Shown one piece after another: positions 38,536 to 47,370 of a DNA stretch of 64,000 bases. How positions within the stretch are numbered: the first letter of the stretch is position 1; every line of letters begins with the position of its first letter. The position numbers were made by a program, and so were the translations under genes. The notes under the pieces were generated by a model. It was not told where the DNA came from. It ran no database searches and saw only the letters and a program-made list of their open reading frames with translations. Source of the DNA: Nocardia sp. BMG51109 (GTDB taxonomy: Bacteria; Actinomycetota; Actinomycetes; Mycobacteriales; Mycobacteriaceae); the NCBI RefSeq assembly GCF_000526215.1, contig NZ_JAFQ01000003.1, positions 124,001 through 188,000 on the forward strand, given 5' to 3'.

Positions 38536-39969
38536 CTAGTCGTCCTCCGGTTCGAAGGTGAACAGCTCGCCGATCCGGGTCGTCACGACCACCTCGCGGT
38601 TGTCGCTCACCGCCGTCCCCACCGTGCTGCCCTGCGCGCCGGGTAACTCGTTCGTCGCGACGGTGCTGCCGTCGCCGGTGTCGAAGGTGACCAGGCTCAG
38701 TCCCGGACCGATCGGGGCGACCGTGTAGCCGGTGTTTCCGGCGGTCTGCACGGGCCGTCCGCGCAGCGGCAGATCCTTGCGCTCCCAGGCGATCCGGGCG
38801 CTGTCGCCGTCGTCGTGCAGCGCCAGCAGGTGGCCCTCGTCGCCGCCCGGAATCAGCAGGCCGTCCCGCACCGACACCGTGCCCTGCGGCGCGAAGCCCA
38901 GCGGCCAACTCCATTTCACGCGCCCGTCGGCGGCGTCCACGGCCAGCAGCCGGCCGCTGTTGTCGCCGATGTAGACCGTCTTGCCGTCCGGGGCGAGTGC
39001 CGGGCTGGTGGCGCTGCCGTCGGTGAGGATGTCGACGCTCCAGTCCTGCTGAATTCGCTTGTCCGCGTAGCGCAGCGCCACCAGCGCCGCGATCGGCGCG
39101 CCGGGACGGCGGAGGGTGAGGTAGAAGCGGCCGGAGTCGTGCTCGATCGCCGACACGTTGGACACCGGGCACTGCGGCCCGCCGGTCACGCAGTCGCCGA
39201 TGCCCTGGCCGTCCGGCGGCCGGGGCAGGTCGGGCTGCCGCAGGAAATCCGGCTCGCCCAGGGCCTGGAAGGTGGCCGATCGCAGGTCTCCGGTCTGCCG
39301 GTCCAGCACGTCGATCTGGCCGGACTGGGTCACCGACAGCACGTCGCCCTCGCCGGTGAACTGCACCGACACCGGCACGCCCGCGACCGGGGTGCGCCAC
39401 CGCGGCTGGCCGAGCGCGTTGTAGGAGAACACGCCGCCGTTGTCGCCGACGTAGACGTTGTCGATCCCGTCCACGGCCGCGCCCGCCGCGAGGGCGTCGG
39501 GACCCATCGGATTGCAGAATCGCTTGCGGCCGGTGGGCATCTGGAAGGAGAACATCGCGCCCGAGGGGGCGGGATTCCCGACGCAGTCGGTGGGGAGGCG
39601 GGTGGTCACCCACAGCTGCCCGCCCGGTCCGACGATGGTGGGCACCGCCGCCGGTCCGCCGAGCGGACGGTTCCAGTGCGGCACCAGATGCCGGGAACCC
39701 TCGACCGCGGTGGCGGCGCTGTTGCGGCCGTCGTGATAGGCCACCGGCCAGCCCTTGCCGGGACCCACCTTGATGTCGTCCAATGTGGTACTGCCGCACC
39801 CGGTGACGGCGAGCAGACCGACCGCGCCGATGACCGCGACCGCCCGGCGTGCCGCGCGTGCCCGCGCAGGACCGACCGCCGCGCGATCGGCGGTGGATGC
39901 CTTCCCCCCGCCCCGGTTGTGCTCGCGCGGGGATCGCCGGCTGCCGATTCGCACCTGCTGGACTCCCAT
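38536..39969 (-). CDS. PQQ-type beta-propeller lipoprotein (Rv3035-like)
   Basis: A 477-residue surface protein. A basic N-terminus leads to a hydrophobic segment and lipobox (LLAVTGCGST, Cys at about residue 58). The rest is a WD/PQQ-like propeller with repeated Asp/Gly blades, such as VDGIDNVYVGDNGGVFSYNA and LAPDGKTVYIGDNSGRLLAV. Two Cys pairs (CVGNP...FCNP; CVTGGPQCP) may be disulfides. No catalytic residues recognised. In M. tuberculosis Rv3035 lies in the methylglucose lipopolysaccharide region; the role is unknown. The ATG 39969 start leaves an unusually long n-region; a later start such as the codon for ARRAVAV would be more typical. Confidence 0.8.
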   Translation of the reverse strand: MGVQQVRIGSRRSPREHNRGGGKASTADRAAVGPARARAARRAVAVIGAVGLLAVTGCGSTTLDDIKVGPGKGWPVAYHDGRNSAATAVEGSRHLVPHWNRPLGGPAAVPTIVGPGGQLWVTTRLPTDCVGNPAPSGAMFSFQMPTGRKRFCNPMGPDALAAGAAVDGIDNVYVGDNGGVFSYNALGQPRWRTPVAGVPVSVQFTGEGDVLSVTQSGQIDVLDRQTGDLRSATFQALGEPDFLRQPDLPRPPDGQGIGDCVTGGPQCPVSNVSAIEHDSGRFYLTLRRPGAPIAALVALRYADKRIQQDWSVDILTDGSATSPALAPDGKTVYIGDNSGRLLAVDAADGRVKWSWPLGFAPQGTVSVRDGLLIPGGDEGHLLALHDDGDSARIAWERKDLPLRGRPVQTAGNTGYTVAPIGPGLSLVTFDTGDGSTVATNELPGAQGSTVGTAVSDNREVVVTTRIGELFTFEPEDD

Positions 39970-40180
39970 CTGCTCGTACGGGCCTGCTCGAGACTAGAAC
40001 ATCGACCCCGCCGTCACCGGGCAGGGTGAGCGTGGCGCGGACCGTGTCCGCCGGACCGTGTGGCGACCGGAAATGTCGGAGGGCAGCGGCTGACCCTGCC
40101 GCGCGGCGAAAGTACCCTGGTACCTCGATGAAGACACCGCTGGACGACGCAGTCGCCCGCTGGACCCGAGGGAGCAGTTC

Positions 40181-40936
40181 GTGACGAGCATGTGGAGCGC
40201 ACCGTTGCGTGCGCGCTGGCGAGGGGCGCGTCGCCGGGATCCGGAGCAGGCGCGCTTTCTGACGGTGGCATCGCTGCGCTGGGTGCTCGCCAACCGGGCC
40301 TATACGCCGTGGTATCTGGTGCGGTATTACCGGCTGCTCAAGTTCCGCCTCGCCAACCCGCACATCGTGCTGCGCGGCATGGTCTTTCTGGGCCGCCGGG
40401 TGGAGATCCACGCGACGCCCGAGCTGAGCCGCATGGAGATCGGCAAGTGGGTGCACATCGGCGACGGCAACGCCATTCGCTGCCACGAGGGGTCGCTGCG
40501 CATCGGCGACAAGGTGGTGTTCGGCAAGGACAACGTGGTCAACGCCTACCTCGACATCGAGATCGGCGGATCGACGCTGGTCGCCGACTGGTGCTACATC
40601 TGCGACTTCGACCACAAGATGGACGACATCACGATGCCGATCAAGGACCAGGGCATCGTGAAGAGCCCGGTGCGGGTCGGGCCGGACACCTGGATCGCGG
40701 CCAAGGTCACGGTGCTGCGCGGCACCCGGGTCGGCCGCGGGTGCGTACTGGGCGCGCACGCCGTGGTGAACGGCGATGTGCCCGACTACGGCATCGCCGT
40801 GGGCGCGCCCGCGAAGGTGGTCAAGAACCGCAAGGAGGCGTGGGAGGCCGCGGCGGAGGAGCGGGCGAAGCACCTCGCGGCGCTGGAGGACATCGAGCGC
40901 AAGAAGAACGGAGCCGCCGCGCCGCAGGCGAGCTAG
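40181..40936 (+). CDS. Hexapeptide-repeat acyltransferase (Rv3034c-like)
   Basis: A 251-residue left-handed beta-helix transferase. After an N-terminal helical region (WVLANRAYTPWYLVRYYRLL) there are clear hexapeptide turns (IVLRGMVFLGRRVEI; MEIGKWVHIGDGNAI; LRIGDKVVFGKDNVV) and the acyltransferase active-site stretch DWCYICDFDHKMDD followed by GPDTWIAAKVTVLRGTRVGR. It would acylate a sugar with acetyl- or longer acyl-CoA. The M. tuberculosis ortholog is part of the proposed methylglucose lipopolysaccharide cluster, so acylation of that glucan is the best guess. GTG 40181 begins it. Confidence 0.85.
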   Translation: MTSMWSAPLRARWRGARRRDPEQARFLTVASLRWVLANRAYTPWYLVRYYRLLKFRLANPHIVLRGMVFLGRRVEIHATPELSRMEIGKWVHIGDGNAIRCHEGSLRIGDKVVFGKDNVVNAYLDIEIGGSTLVADWCYICDFDHKMDDITMPIKDQGIVKSPVRVGPDTWIAAKVTVLRGTRVGRGCVLGAHAVVNGDVPDYGIAVGAPAKVVKNRKEAWEAAAEERAKHLAALEDIERKKNGAAAPQAS

Positions 40937-41024
40937 TCGCCGCCGCGCCCCGATAGGGCGCACGGCCGGTGGGTGTTCCTGTCGGCGGGCGAACCTGTCG
41001 GAGGCGAGCTGTACTGTTCGGCGC

Positions 41025-41564
41025 ATGAACCGGTACGCCGCCCTCCTGCGCGGGATCATGCCCGCCAACCCGAACATGCGTGGCGAGAAGCTGCGCGGGG
41101 TGTTCGAGGGGCTCGGTTTCGCATCGGTGGGCTCGGTTCTGGCCAGCGGCAACGTCGTGTTCGGGTGCGCCGAAACCGATGTTCCCGCATTGGAATCGCG
41201 CATCCAGCAGGCGCTGAACGCCGAGCTGGGCATCGGCGGCGGCACCATCGTCCGCAGCCGCGACGAGCTGCGAGAACTCGTGGATTCCGACCCGTTCCCG
41301 GGGCTGACGCACGGGCGCAACACCTACCTGACCGCGACGTTCCTCAAGGATCGGGCCGGGGGTGCGCCGCCGGAGCCTCCGGCGGCTCTGGCCGCCGCGG
41401 TGCGGATAGTCGGCTACGATCGCGCTGCGGGGGCGGTGCTGGCGGTCATCGACAACTCCGTGAGCGGTACGACAAACCACATGACGTGGCTGGAAACCGT
41501 GTACGGCAAGGACATCACGACGCGCACCTGGCTCACGGTGCAGAAGGTCTCGGCGAAGCTCTAG
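41025..41564 (+). CDS. DUF1697 protein
   Basis: A 179-residue DUF1697 protein: MNRYAALLRGIMPANPNMRG at the N-terminus, SVLASGNVVFGC, and TWLTVQKVSAKL at the end are family landmarks. The function is unknown; the fold is alpha/beta. ATG 41025 lies 7 nt after TACTGT, a leaderless-type -10. First gene of the accessory block that separates Rv3034c from fixB here. Confidence 0.85.
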   Translation: MNRYAALLRGIMPANPNMRGEKLRGVFEGLGFASVGSVLASGNVVFGCAETDVPALESRIQQALNAELGIGGGTIVRSRDELRELVDSDPFPGLTHGRNTYLTATFLKDRAGGAPPEPPAALAAAVRIVGYDRAAGAVLAVIDNSVSGTTNHMTWLETVYGKDITTRTWLTVQKVSAKL

Positions 41565-41755
41565 CCGCTTCGCCGCGAAACATCCCCTCCGGCAAGCGTG
41601 TTCGGGGAGTTCACATCGGCCGGGTCGGACGGTCCGAGGGGAGCACGACGTCGTCGTGTAGCGGTTGATCACCGAGGAGAGTCGGCTCGGGGGAGCGCGA
41701 TCGATCTCGATCGCGAGCAGCGGTTGTCCACGCACATCCAATCGCAGGGGGAGAC

Positions 41756-43390
41756 ATGATGAAGGCTTGTCTGGCCGGCCTGTGGGCCGTCCTCGTGGTG
41801 CTGGTCGCGGTGCCGGTGGCGGCGCAGCCGAATCCGCCGTCGCTGTCGACGGTGCCGAAGACGATCCACCGCAGCAGCCACGGATCGGTCCGCCAGGTCG
41901 TTCCGGATCGGCCGATTCCGGTGCCGGGCAGCGGAATTCGTACCCTCGATCCCGGTGCCGCGGCGCTCGCGCATATCGCCGGCCTCGAGCAGATGTTCGG
42001 TGCCGCGGCGGATCTCGTCGTCGAGGGGGTGTCCCGCCGGGCGGGTGGCAGCACGGTCCGGCTCGTCCAGCGCATCGAGGGGGTTCCCGTGTACGGCGCC
42101 GCCGTCGCGGTGGCGCTGCGGTCCGACGGTTCGCTGCTGTCGGCAACGGGCGCCCTGACGGAGCGGATCGTCGGCGGCTATTCCTCCGGCGGCGAGCTTC
42201 CGTCGGCCCGGCGCACCGCGGTCGCCAGGGCGGCCGAGTTGTCCGCACGCGGTGCGGAGACGGTGCGGGTGCGTGCCGCGTCGGCGGCCTGGTTCGATCC
42301 GGGCCTGATCGATGATCGGCGACCCGATGCTCCCGCCGTCCCGGCATACCGCTACGACCTGGCGGCGGGTGGGCGGCTGTGGCGGATATTCGTCGCCGCG
42401 GGCCCCGGCGGCGCGGTGCTCGACGCCTGGCCCGCCGAGCCGGCCCTCGATCGCGTGGTGTGCGATGCGGATTCGCACGGCGAGGAGGGCAAGCTCGGCA
42501 TCCCCTGTGGTGCGGCGGGCAGTTATCCCGTGGTCCGCGCGGAGGGCCGGCGCCGGGTCGCCGGCAACGAGGATGCGAACAAGGTCTACGACTGGATGGG
42601 CGACACCGAGAACTTCTACCGCCGCCACACCGACCTGGGCAGCCTGACCGAACTGATCGGCATCGAGGTGAAGGACGGCGGCGGGAAGGCGTTGCGCGCC
42701 ACCGTCCGTGTCTGCGTCGATGCCTGCCCGTACGCGAACGCGTACTGGACCGACGAGCAGGGCTTCGTGATCGGCGGCGCGGTGCTCGGTCCGGATGTCG
42801 TCGCCCACGAGCTGACCCACGGCGTCACCGAGCGAATCAGCGGCCTGAACTATCTCAACGAGTCCGGCGCGATCAACGAGTCGATGTCCGACGTGTTCGG
42901 CGAATTCACCGAACTGACGAGCACGCGCGGCAAGCGTGCCGATCGCTGGAAGATCGGCAACGGCACCGTATCGGGCGTCATCCGGGACATGAAGTCGCCG
43001 GGATCGGCTCCCGAGCCGCAGCCGGAGGTCTACGAGGGGCCGGGCTGGGTGCCCGCGACCCACTCCGATCGGCATCCGGCGCCGGACCATGGCGGTGTAC
43101 ACACCAACAGCGGTGTGGGTAACAGGCTTGCCTACCTGATCACCGATGGTGGCACCGTCGGCGGCCGCAAGGTCGAAGGGATCGGCCTCGACAAGGCCGC
43201 GTCCCTGTACTGGACCGTGCAGACCCAGCTGTACCCGAGCGCCGACTACCCGGCGCTGGCGAACACTCTGATTACGGTGTGCCACAACAACATCGATGAC
43301 AAGATCGCCGGGTTCACCGAGGACGACTGCGCTCGGGTGGAACACGCCGTCGAGGCCGTGCGCATCCCGTTGCTGCGCGACCGGGCCTGA
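41756..43390 (+). CDS. Secreted thermolysin-like (M4) metalloprotease
   Basis: A 544-residue extracellular protease. Signal peptide MMKACLAGLWAVLVVLVAVP (cleavage near AAAQP), an FTP/propeptide region to about residue 235, then the M4 catalytic domain. The zinc motif is VVAHELTHGVTER (His-Glu-x-x-His, about residue 352) with the third ligand Glu in SGAINESMSD and the substrate-side HTNSGVGNRLAYL. Four Cys in the mature part (VCDADS, IPCGA, VCVDACP) can form disulfides. GGGGGAGAC precedes the ATG. Followed by an 8-bp hairpin. Likely a virulence or nutrient protease. Confidence 0.93.
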   Translation: MMKACLAGLWAVLVVLVAVPVAAQPNPPSLSTVPKTIHRSSHGSVRQVVPDRPIPVPGSGIRTLDPGAAALAHIAGLEQMFGAAADLVVEGVSRRAGGSTVRLVQRIEGVPVYGAAVAVALRSDGSLLSATGALTERIVGGYSSGGELPSARRTAVARAAELSARGAETVRVRAASAAWFDPGLIDDRRPDAPAVPAYRYDLAAGGRLWRIFVAAGPGGAVLDAWPAEPALDRVVCDADSHGEEGKLGIPCGAAGSYPVVRAEGRRRVAGNEDANKVYDWMGDTENFYRRHTDLGSLTELIGIEVKDGGGKALRATVRVCVDACPYANAYWTDEQGFVIGGAVLGPDVVAHELTHGVTERISGLNYLNESGAINESMSDVFGEFTELTSTRGKRADRWKIGNGTVSGVIRDMKSPGSAPEPQPEVYEGPGWVPATHSDRHPAPDHGGVHTNSGVGNRLAYLITDGGTVGGRKVEGIGLDKAASLYWTVQTQLYPSADYPALANTLITVCHNNIDDKIAGFTEDDCARVEHAVEAVRIPLLRDRA

Positions 43391-43395
43391 GTTGT

Positions 43396-43416
43396 CCGGC
43401 CGGGCACTCCGGCCGG
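43396..43416 (+). terminator. Hairpin after the M4 protease gene
   Basis: CCGGCCGG repeated around a GCACT loop forms an 8-bp stem, followed by TTCT; 5 bases after the stop codon. Confidence 0.65.
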
Positions 43417-43452
43417 TTCTGCCCGCATCCGTCGCGGGCGCCGATTGTTAGT

Positions 43453-44004
43453 ATGTCCCGCAACCGAGAGGATCGATCAGTGACGACTGCACCGCTCGAG
43501 GACCGCGTAACCAACCTGGAGAGCCTGATGGCAACCAAGGCGACAGTCTCCCAAGTGGCAGAACTCAGGGCTCGATCCGAACAGCGCCACCAAGCTGTGC
43601 TGGAAGAGTTCGGCTTGGTCCATGCGAAGCTGGCTCAGCACGATGTCAGGTTCGACAGTATCGATGCCCGGTTCGATGGCATCGATGCTCGCCTTGACGG
43701 TATGGATGCCCGGTTCGACGGTATCGATGCTCGCCTTGACGGTATGGATGCCCGGTTCGACGGTATCGATGCTCGCCTTGACGGTATGGATGCCCGGTTC
43801 GACGGTATCGATGCTCGTCTCGATGGTATGGATGCCCGGTTCGACGGTATCGATGCTCGCCTTGACGGTATGGATGCCCGGTTCGACGGTATTGATACCC
43901 GCCTCGATGGTATAGATGCCAGGCTCGACACACAGGGCGCCGTTCTGGAAACTCACACGGCGTTGTTGAACCGGATCCTCGACCGCCTTCCGGCCGGGGA
44001 CTGA
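43453..44004 (+). CDS. Heptad-repeat coiled-coil protein
   Basis: A 183-residue protein. Residues about 17-62 are an irregular coiled coil (LEDRVTNLESLMATKATVSQ), then about 14 near-perfect heptads (DGIDARL/DGMDARF) and a short coiled-coil end (LETHTALLNRILDRLPAGD). The repeat is encoded by 21-bp units arranged as 42-bp pairs (43672-43928). No signal peptide or membrane segment. ATG 43453 or GTG 43480 could start it. It resembles the 101-residue protein at 19199-19504. Function unknown; perhaps a structural or scaffolding rod. Confidence 0.7.
   Translation: MSRNREDRSVTTAPLEDRVTNLESLMATKATVSQVAELRARSEQRHQAVLEEFGLVHAKLAQHDVRFDSIDARFDGIDARLDGMDARFDGIDARLDGMDARFDGIDARLDGMDARFDGIDARLDGMDARFDGIDARLDGMDARFDGIDTRLDGIDARLDTQGAVLETHTALLNRILDRLPAGD
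43672..43928. repeat. 42-bp tandem repeat encoding paired heptads
   Basis: About six copies of a 42-bp unit, each made of two related 21-bp halves (GACGGTATGGATGCCCGGTT and GACGGTATCGATGCTCGCCT). Copies in the middle are almost identical, which implies recent expansion or gene conversion. In-frame throughout. Confidence 0.9.
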
Positions 44005-44015
44005 CGAGCAGTCGG

Positions 44016-44051
44016 TGAGGTAGGCCCAGAGTGATGCCGGGGCCTACCTCA
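44016..44051. terminator. Bidirectional terminator between repeat protein and ndh
   Basis: A 12-bp perfect stem, TGAGGTAGGCCC with GGGCCTACCTCA, around a 12-nt loop. It lies between two convergent genes and could end both transcripts. Confidence 0.75.
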
Positions 44052-44075
44052 TCCTGCGCGGGCCGGAACTCGACG

Positions 44076-45368
44076 CTATGCCGCTCGTCGCTGTTCGGAG
44101 GCCGGTGCGGGCGTGTCCTTCTCGTTCTCGGCGAATCCGGGTCGGCCGGTGCCGATGAAGGCCACCAGCCAGGACACCACCGCGGCGAAGCGATTGCGGA
44201 AGCCGACCAGGTAGAACAGGTGCACCGCCAGCCACGTCACCCAGGCGACGAAACCGGTGAACTTGACCTTGTCGTTCAGCTTGGTAACGGCGCTGAACCG
44301 GCTGATCACCGCCATCGAGCCCTTGTCCCAGTAGACGAACGGAGTGCCGGGCTGCTTCTTGCGGCGAATGATGTCGGCGACGTGGCGGCCCTCCTGCATC
44401 GCCGTCGGCGACTGTCCCGGGTAGCCGTTGAGCGAGGTCATATCGCCGATCGCGTAGATGTCGGCATGCCCGCCGACGGTGCAGTCCTGATTGATCAGCA
44501 GCCGCCCGGCGCGGTCGGTCTCGCACCCCGTGGCGGCGGCGAGCAGGTTCGCAAAACCGCCGGCCTGTACGCCCGCCGACCACACCACGGTCTCGGCCCC
44601 GATGCCGCGCTCGACGCCGTCCTTGGTCCGGACGGTCACCTTGCCCGCTTCGATATCGGTCACGAACGTGTCCAGCAGCACCTCAACACCGTTGCGGGCC
44701 AACGACTCTCGCGCATACTCCGACAGGCTGCCGCCGAACGGGGGGAGCACGGCCGGGGCGCCCTCCACCAGCGAGACCGAAATCTCCTGGTGGTAGTGCC
44801 GTTTGGCGAGTTCCTTCAGCTGACCGGCGACCTCGACGCCGGTCGGGCCCGCGCCTACCACCACGAAGCTCAGCAGCCGCTGCCGCGAATCCGGATCGGC
44901 CGTCGCCGCCTCGGTGAACACCCGCTCGATCTGCGCGCGCAGCCGCTGGGCGTCCTCGATGGTTTTGAGCGAATAGGTCTTCTCGGCGAAATCGTCTCGT
45001 CCGAAATAGGACTGGTTGGCACCGGTAGCCGCGATCAACGAGCCGTAGCGGATCTGCTCGGGTCCCTCCGGTGTCTCGTAGGTGAGCACCGCGCCCTCGG
45101 CATCGATGTCGACGACCTTGCCCAGCCGCACCTTCGCGCCCTTGTGTCGGCGCAGCACCTGCGCGATCGACGGGGCGATATCGGCGGCGGGCAGCACACC
45201 GGTCGCAACCTGATACAGCAGCGGCTGGAACAGATGCTCCGGCGTGCTGGAGATGAGTACGTAGTCGACCCCCGACTTGCTCAGCTGCTTCGCGGCGGCG
45301 AGTCCGCCGAAGCCCGACCCGACGATGACTACATCAGCGGTTTCGATCCCCGCGTCCACGTGTTGCAT
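44076..45368 (-). CDS. ndh: Type II NADH dehydrogenase (NDH-2)
   Basis: A 430-residue membrane-associated, non-proton-pumping NADH:menaquinone oxidoreductase. FAD-binding dinucleotide motif VIVGSGFGGLAAAKQLSKSG (residues about 14-33), NADH-binding motif FVVVGAGPTGVEVAGQLKEL (about 168-187), and IYAIGDMTSLNGYPGQSPTA for FAD. The C-terminal hydrophobic helix AVHLFYLVGFRNRFAAVVSW anchors it to the membrane. Divergent from a LysR regulator, 112 bp away, and convergent with the heptad-repeat gene. Other NDH-2 or complex I genes may exist outside the window. Confidence 0.93.
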   Translation of the reverse strand: MQHVDAGIETADVVIVGSGFGGLAAAKQLSKSGVDYVLISSTPEHLFQPLLYQVATGVLPAADIAPSIAQVLRRHKGAKVRLGKVVDIDAEGAVLTYETPEGPEQIRYGSLIAATGANQSYFGRDDFAEKTYSLKTIEDAQRLRAQIERVFTEAATADPDSRQRLLSFVVVGAGPTGVEVAGQLKELAKRHYHQEISVSLVEGAPAVLPPFGGSLSEYARESLARNGVEVLLDTFVTDIEAGKVTVRTKDGVERGIGAETVVWSAGVQAGGFANLLAAATGCETDRAGRLLINQDCTVGGHADIYAIGDMTSLNGYPGQSPTAMQEGRHVADIIRRKKQPGTPFVYWDKGSMAVISRFSAVTKLNDKVKFTGFVAWVTWLAVHLFYLVGFRNRFAAVVSWLVAFIGTGRPGFAENEKDTPAPASEQRRAA

Positions 45369-45480
45369 GACAGCCTCCTTCCATCATTACCAACCGCGAT
45401 TCGGAACGAGAATGTTCCAGGGGTCAGGGCGCATAATTTAGATGACTCTTATCTGGATCGGTCATGAATGGGAGATCTCG
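45369..45480. promoter_or_regulatory. Divergent ndh / lysR promoter region
   Basis: A 112-bp spacer with A/T-rich core. AGAT-N7-ATCT at about 45440-45454 is a short dyad of the T-N11-A kind used by LysR proteins. Assignment as the LysR site is inference. Confidence 0.4.
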
Positions 45481-46338
45481 ATGGAACTGAGGCAGCTGTC
45501 GTACTTCGTGGCAGTGTGCGAGGAGCTGAGCTTCAGCCGGGCGGCTCAGCGATGCTTCATATCGCAATCGGCTATCAGTCACCAAATCGCGCGGCTCGAA
45601 CATGATCTTGGTGTGCAGTTGTTCGAGCGTTCGACGAGATCGGTGGTCCCGACGGACGCAACGACTCGGCTACTTCCGCTTGCCAAGCAAATGCTGAGTC
45701 TGGAGTCGGCCATTCGCGCTGCTGTGCGGGCATCCGGCCCGCGCATTCGCCTGGCCGCCAACATGTCCTTCGCAACGCGGTCGCTCTCGGCCATCGCCGG
45801 TGCGCGGGAGGCGCATCCGGGTGCGGAGATCGAGTTCGTGATCAAGTCCTTCCGGCACCGCATCGCCGCGGTGGCCGATGGCGATTGTGATCTTGCTCTC
45901 ATTCGCGGGAGCGTTGATCAGCCCGGTCTTCGGGTCGAACAACTGTGGGTGGAGGACCTCGTCATAGCCGTCGCGACGGCCCATCCGCTGGCGGGGCGGG
46001 CGGACGTGACGCTCACCGAATTGGGGAATTATCCGTTGCTGCTCCCGCCGGAACAGGAACAGGTGCTGTTGCACACCGTGGTCCGGCAGGCGTTCGCCGA
46101 CCTGCCCACCCGGCCGACCTACGGTCCGCCGATCCCGCCGGACCACACCGCCACCATGGAGCTGGTCAACCGGCCGGACGCGTGGACCGTCCTCTACGCC
46201 GATACGCCGGCCGACGGAATCGCGGCGCTGAAGCTGACGGGCCGCCCACTGCGCATCCCGGTCTCGGCCGTGCTGCGCAGCGATATGCGGCCGTCGCCGA
46301 TCCTCACGACGCTGCTCGCGGCACTGCACAGCGCGTGA
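45481..46338 (+). CDS. LysR-family transcriptional regulator
   Basis: A 285-residue LysR protein starting MELRQLSYFVAVCEELSFSR with the helix-turn-helix RAAQRCFISQSAISHQIARLE (residues about 20-40) and a substrate-binding co-inducer domain. ATG 45481 matches the family start and lies 13 codons after an in-frame upstream ATG. Divergent from ndh, so it may control respiratory NADH oxidation in response to an unknown ligand. Convergent with the conservon GTPase gene. Confidence 0.88.
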   Translation: MELRQLSYFVAVCEELSFSRAAQRCFISQSAISHQIARLEHDLGVQLFERSTRSVVPTDATTRLLPLAKQMLSLESAIRAAVRASGPRIRLAANMSFATRSLSAIAGAREAHPGAEIEFVIKSFRHRIAAVADGDCDLALIRGSVDQPGLRVEQLWVEDLVIAVATAHPLAGRADVTLTELGNYPLLLPPEQEQVLLHTVVRQAFADLPTRPTYGPPIPPDHTATMELVNRPDAWTVLYADTPADGIAALKLTGRPLRIPVSAVLRSDMRPSPILTTLLAALHSA

Positions 46339-46375
46339 CGGCCGGACCGGGATCGCCGTTGGACCGACGATCGTG

Positions 46376-47002
46376 TCAAGAACGAGACTCCAGACGCTGG
46401 AACAGGTATTCGACGAGTGTGATCAGCGACCGCAGGCAGGGGCCCCGGTCGCGGGCGTCCAGGGCGGTCAGCGGGGTATCCGGCTCCAGGTCGAGGGCCT
46501 CGCGGATCTCGTGCAGCGGATAGCGTTGCGCGCCCTCGAACTCGTTGACCGCGACCGAGTACGGCACGCCGCGCTCCTCGAGGATCGCGAGCACCTCGTC
46601 GGCCTTGTCGATGCGCCGGGTGTCGACCAGCACCAGCGCGCCGAGCGCGCCGCGGGCCAGCTCCTCCCACAGCGGTAGGAACCGCCGTTGCCCGGGTGTG
46701 CCGAAAAGGTACAGCGCCAGTTGGGTATTCAGCGTGATGCGGCCGAAATCCATGGCGACGGTGGTGGTCTGCTTGCCGGGCAGGTCGGCCATGTCGTCCA
46801 CGCCGATGCTGGCCTCGGTGATCGTCTCCTCGGTGCGCAGCGGCCGGATCTCCGACACGCTGCTCACGAAGGTGGTCTTGCCGACGCCGAAATTGCCTGC
46901 CACCAAGAGCTTCACCGACCGGGTGACCGTTTCGGGCACATAGTCGACGGTGCGATCGGTGAGGGCCGACGGGCGCTCAGACGGCGAGAGCGCGGAGCCC
47001 AT
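46376..47002 (-). CDS. Conservon small GTPase (CvnD-type)
   Basis: A 208-residue Ras-like GTPase. P-loop LLVAGNFGVGKTTFVSSVSE (residues about 32-51), then DFGRITL and LYLFGTPGQRRFLPLW (G3 region) and AVNEFEGAQRYPLHEIRE in place of a classic NKxD. This is the fourth protein of the Streptomyces conservon system (sensor kinase, roadblock, DUF742, GTPase), a G-protein-like signalling complex at the membrane. Overlaps the DUF742 gene by 26 bp. No cytochrome P450 follows, unlike some conservons. Confidence 0.9.
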   Translation of the reverse strand: MGSALSPSERPSALTDRTVDYVPETVTRSVKLLVAGNFGVGKTTFVSSVSEIRPLRTEETITEASIGVDDMADLPGKQTTTVAMDFGRITLNTQLALYLFGTPGQRRFLPLWEELARGALGALVLVDTRRIDKADEVLAILEERGVPYSVAVNEFEGAQRYPLHEIREALDLEPDTPLTALDARDRGPCLRSLITLVEYLFQRLESRS

Positions 47003-47327
47003 GCAGTACCTCCTCGAGCAGGGCGAGTTCGGGAACCTGGTCGACCGGGGCCGGATTCACCAGGTGGCCGCTGTCCAACAGATCGGACGCGACGATCTTG
47101 ACCACCGAGGGCGGTAGGTCGAGATAAGCGGCGATCTCGGCGATCGACAGCGCACCACGACGGCTGCACACGCTCATCACCCGGAGCGCGTCCGGGGTGC
47201 TGCCCGGGGGCGGATCCTGCGCTGTCACCACCAGGGTCACCAGATCCAGCACCCGGGTGGCACGCGAACGCCCGCCGGTGCGCACATACGCCCGGACCAG
47301 ATCGGGATCGCGCCGATGCCTGCTCAT
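46977..47327 (-). CDS. Conservon DUF742 protein (CvnC-type)
   Basis: A 116-residue DUF742 protein with a winged-helix core: RAYVRTGGRSRATRVLDLVT, then LSIAEIAAYLDLPPSVVKIV and ASDLLDSGHLV. In conservons it bridges the roadblock protein and the GTPase. It starts 43 bp after the roadblock gene and overlaps the GTPase start, so translation is probably coupled. Confidence 0.88.
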   Translation of the reverse strand: MSRHRRDPDLVRAYVRTGGRSRATRVLDLVTLVVTAQDPPPGSTPDALRVMSVCSRRGALSIAEIAAYLDLPPSVVKIVASDLLDSGHLVNPAPVDQVPELALLEEVLHGLRALAV

Positions 47328-47370
47328 GCGGTATCCATCATTCGCTCGCTGCGCGCTCGCACGGCCGCCC

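Noticed and set aside
38444..41323. 959-codon open frame on minus strand across several genes
   Set aside because: It is out of phase with the lipoprotein at 38536-39969 and antisense to the acyltransferase and DUF1697 genes; no coherent protein.
43672..43928. CRISPR-like periodicity
   Set aside because: 42-bp periodicity is in-frame coding repeat of heptads without variable spacers.
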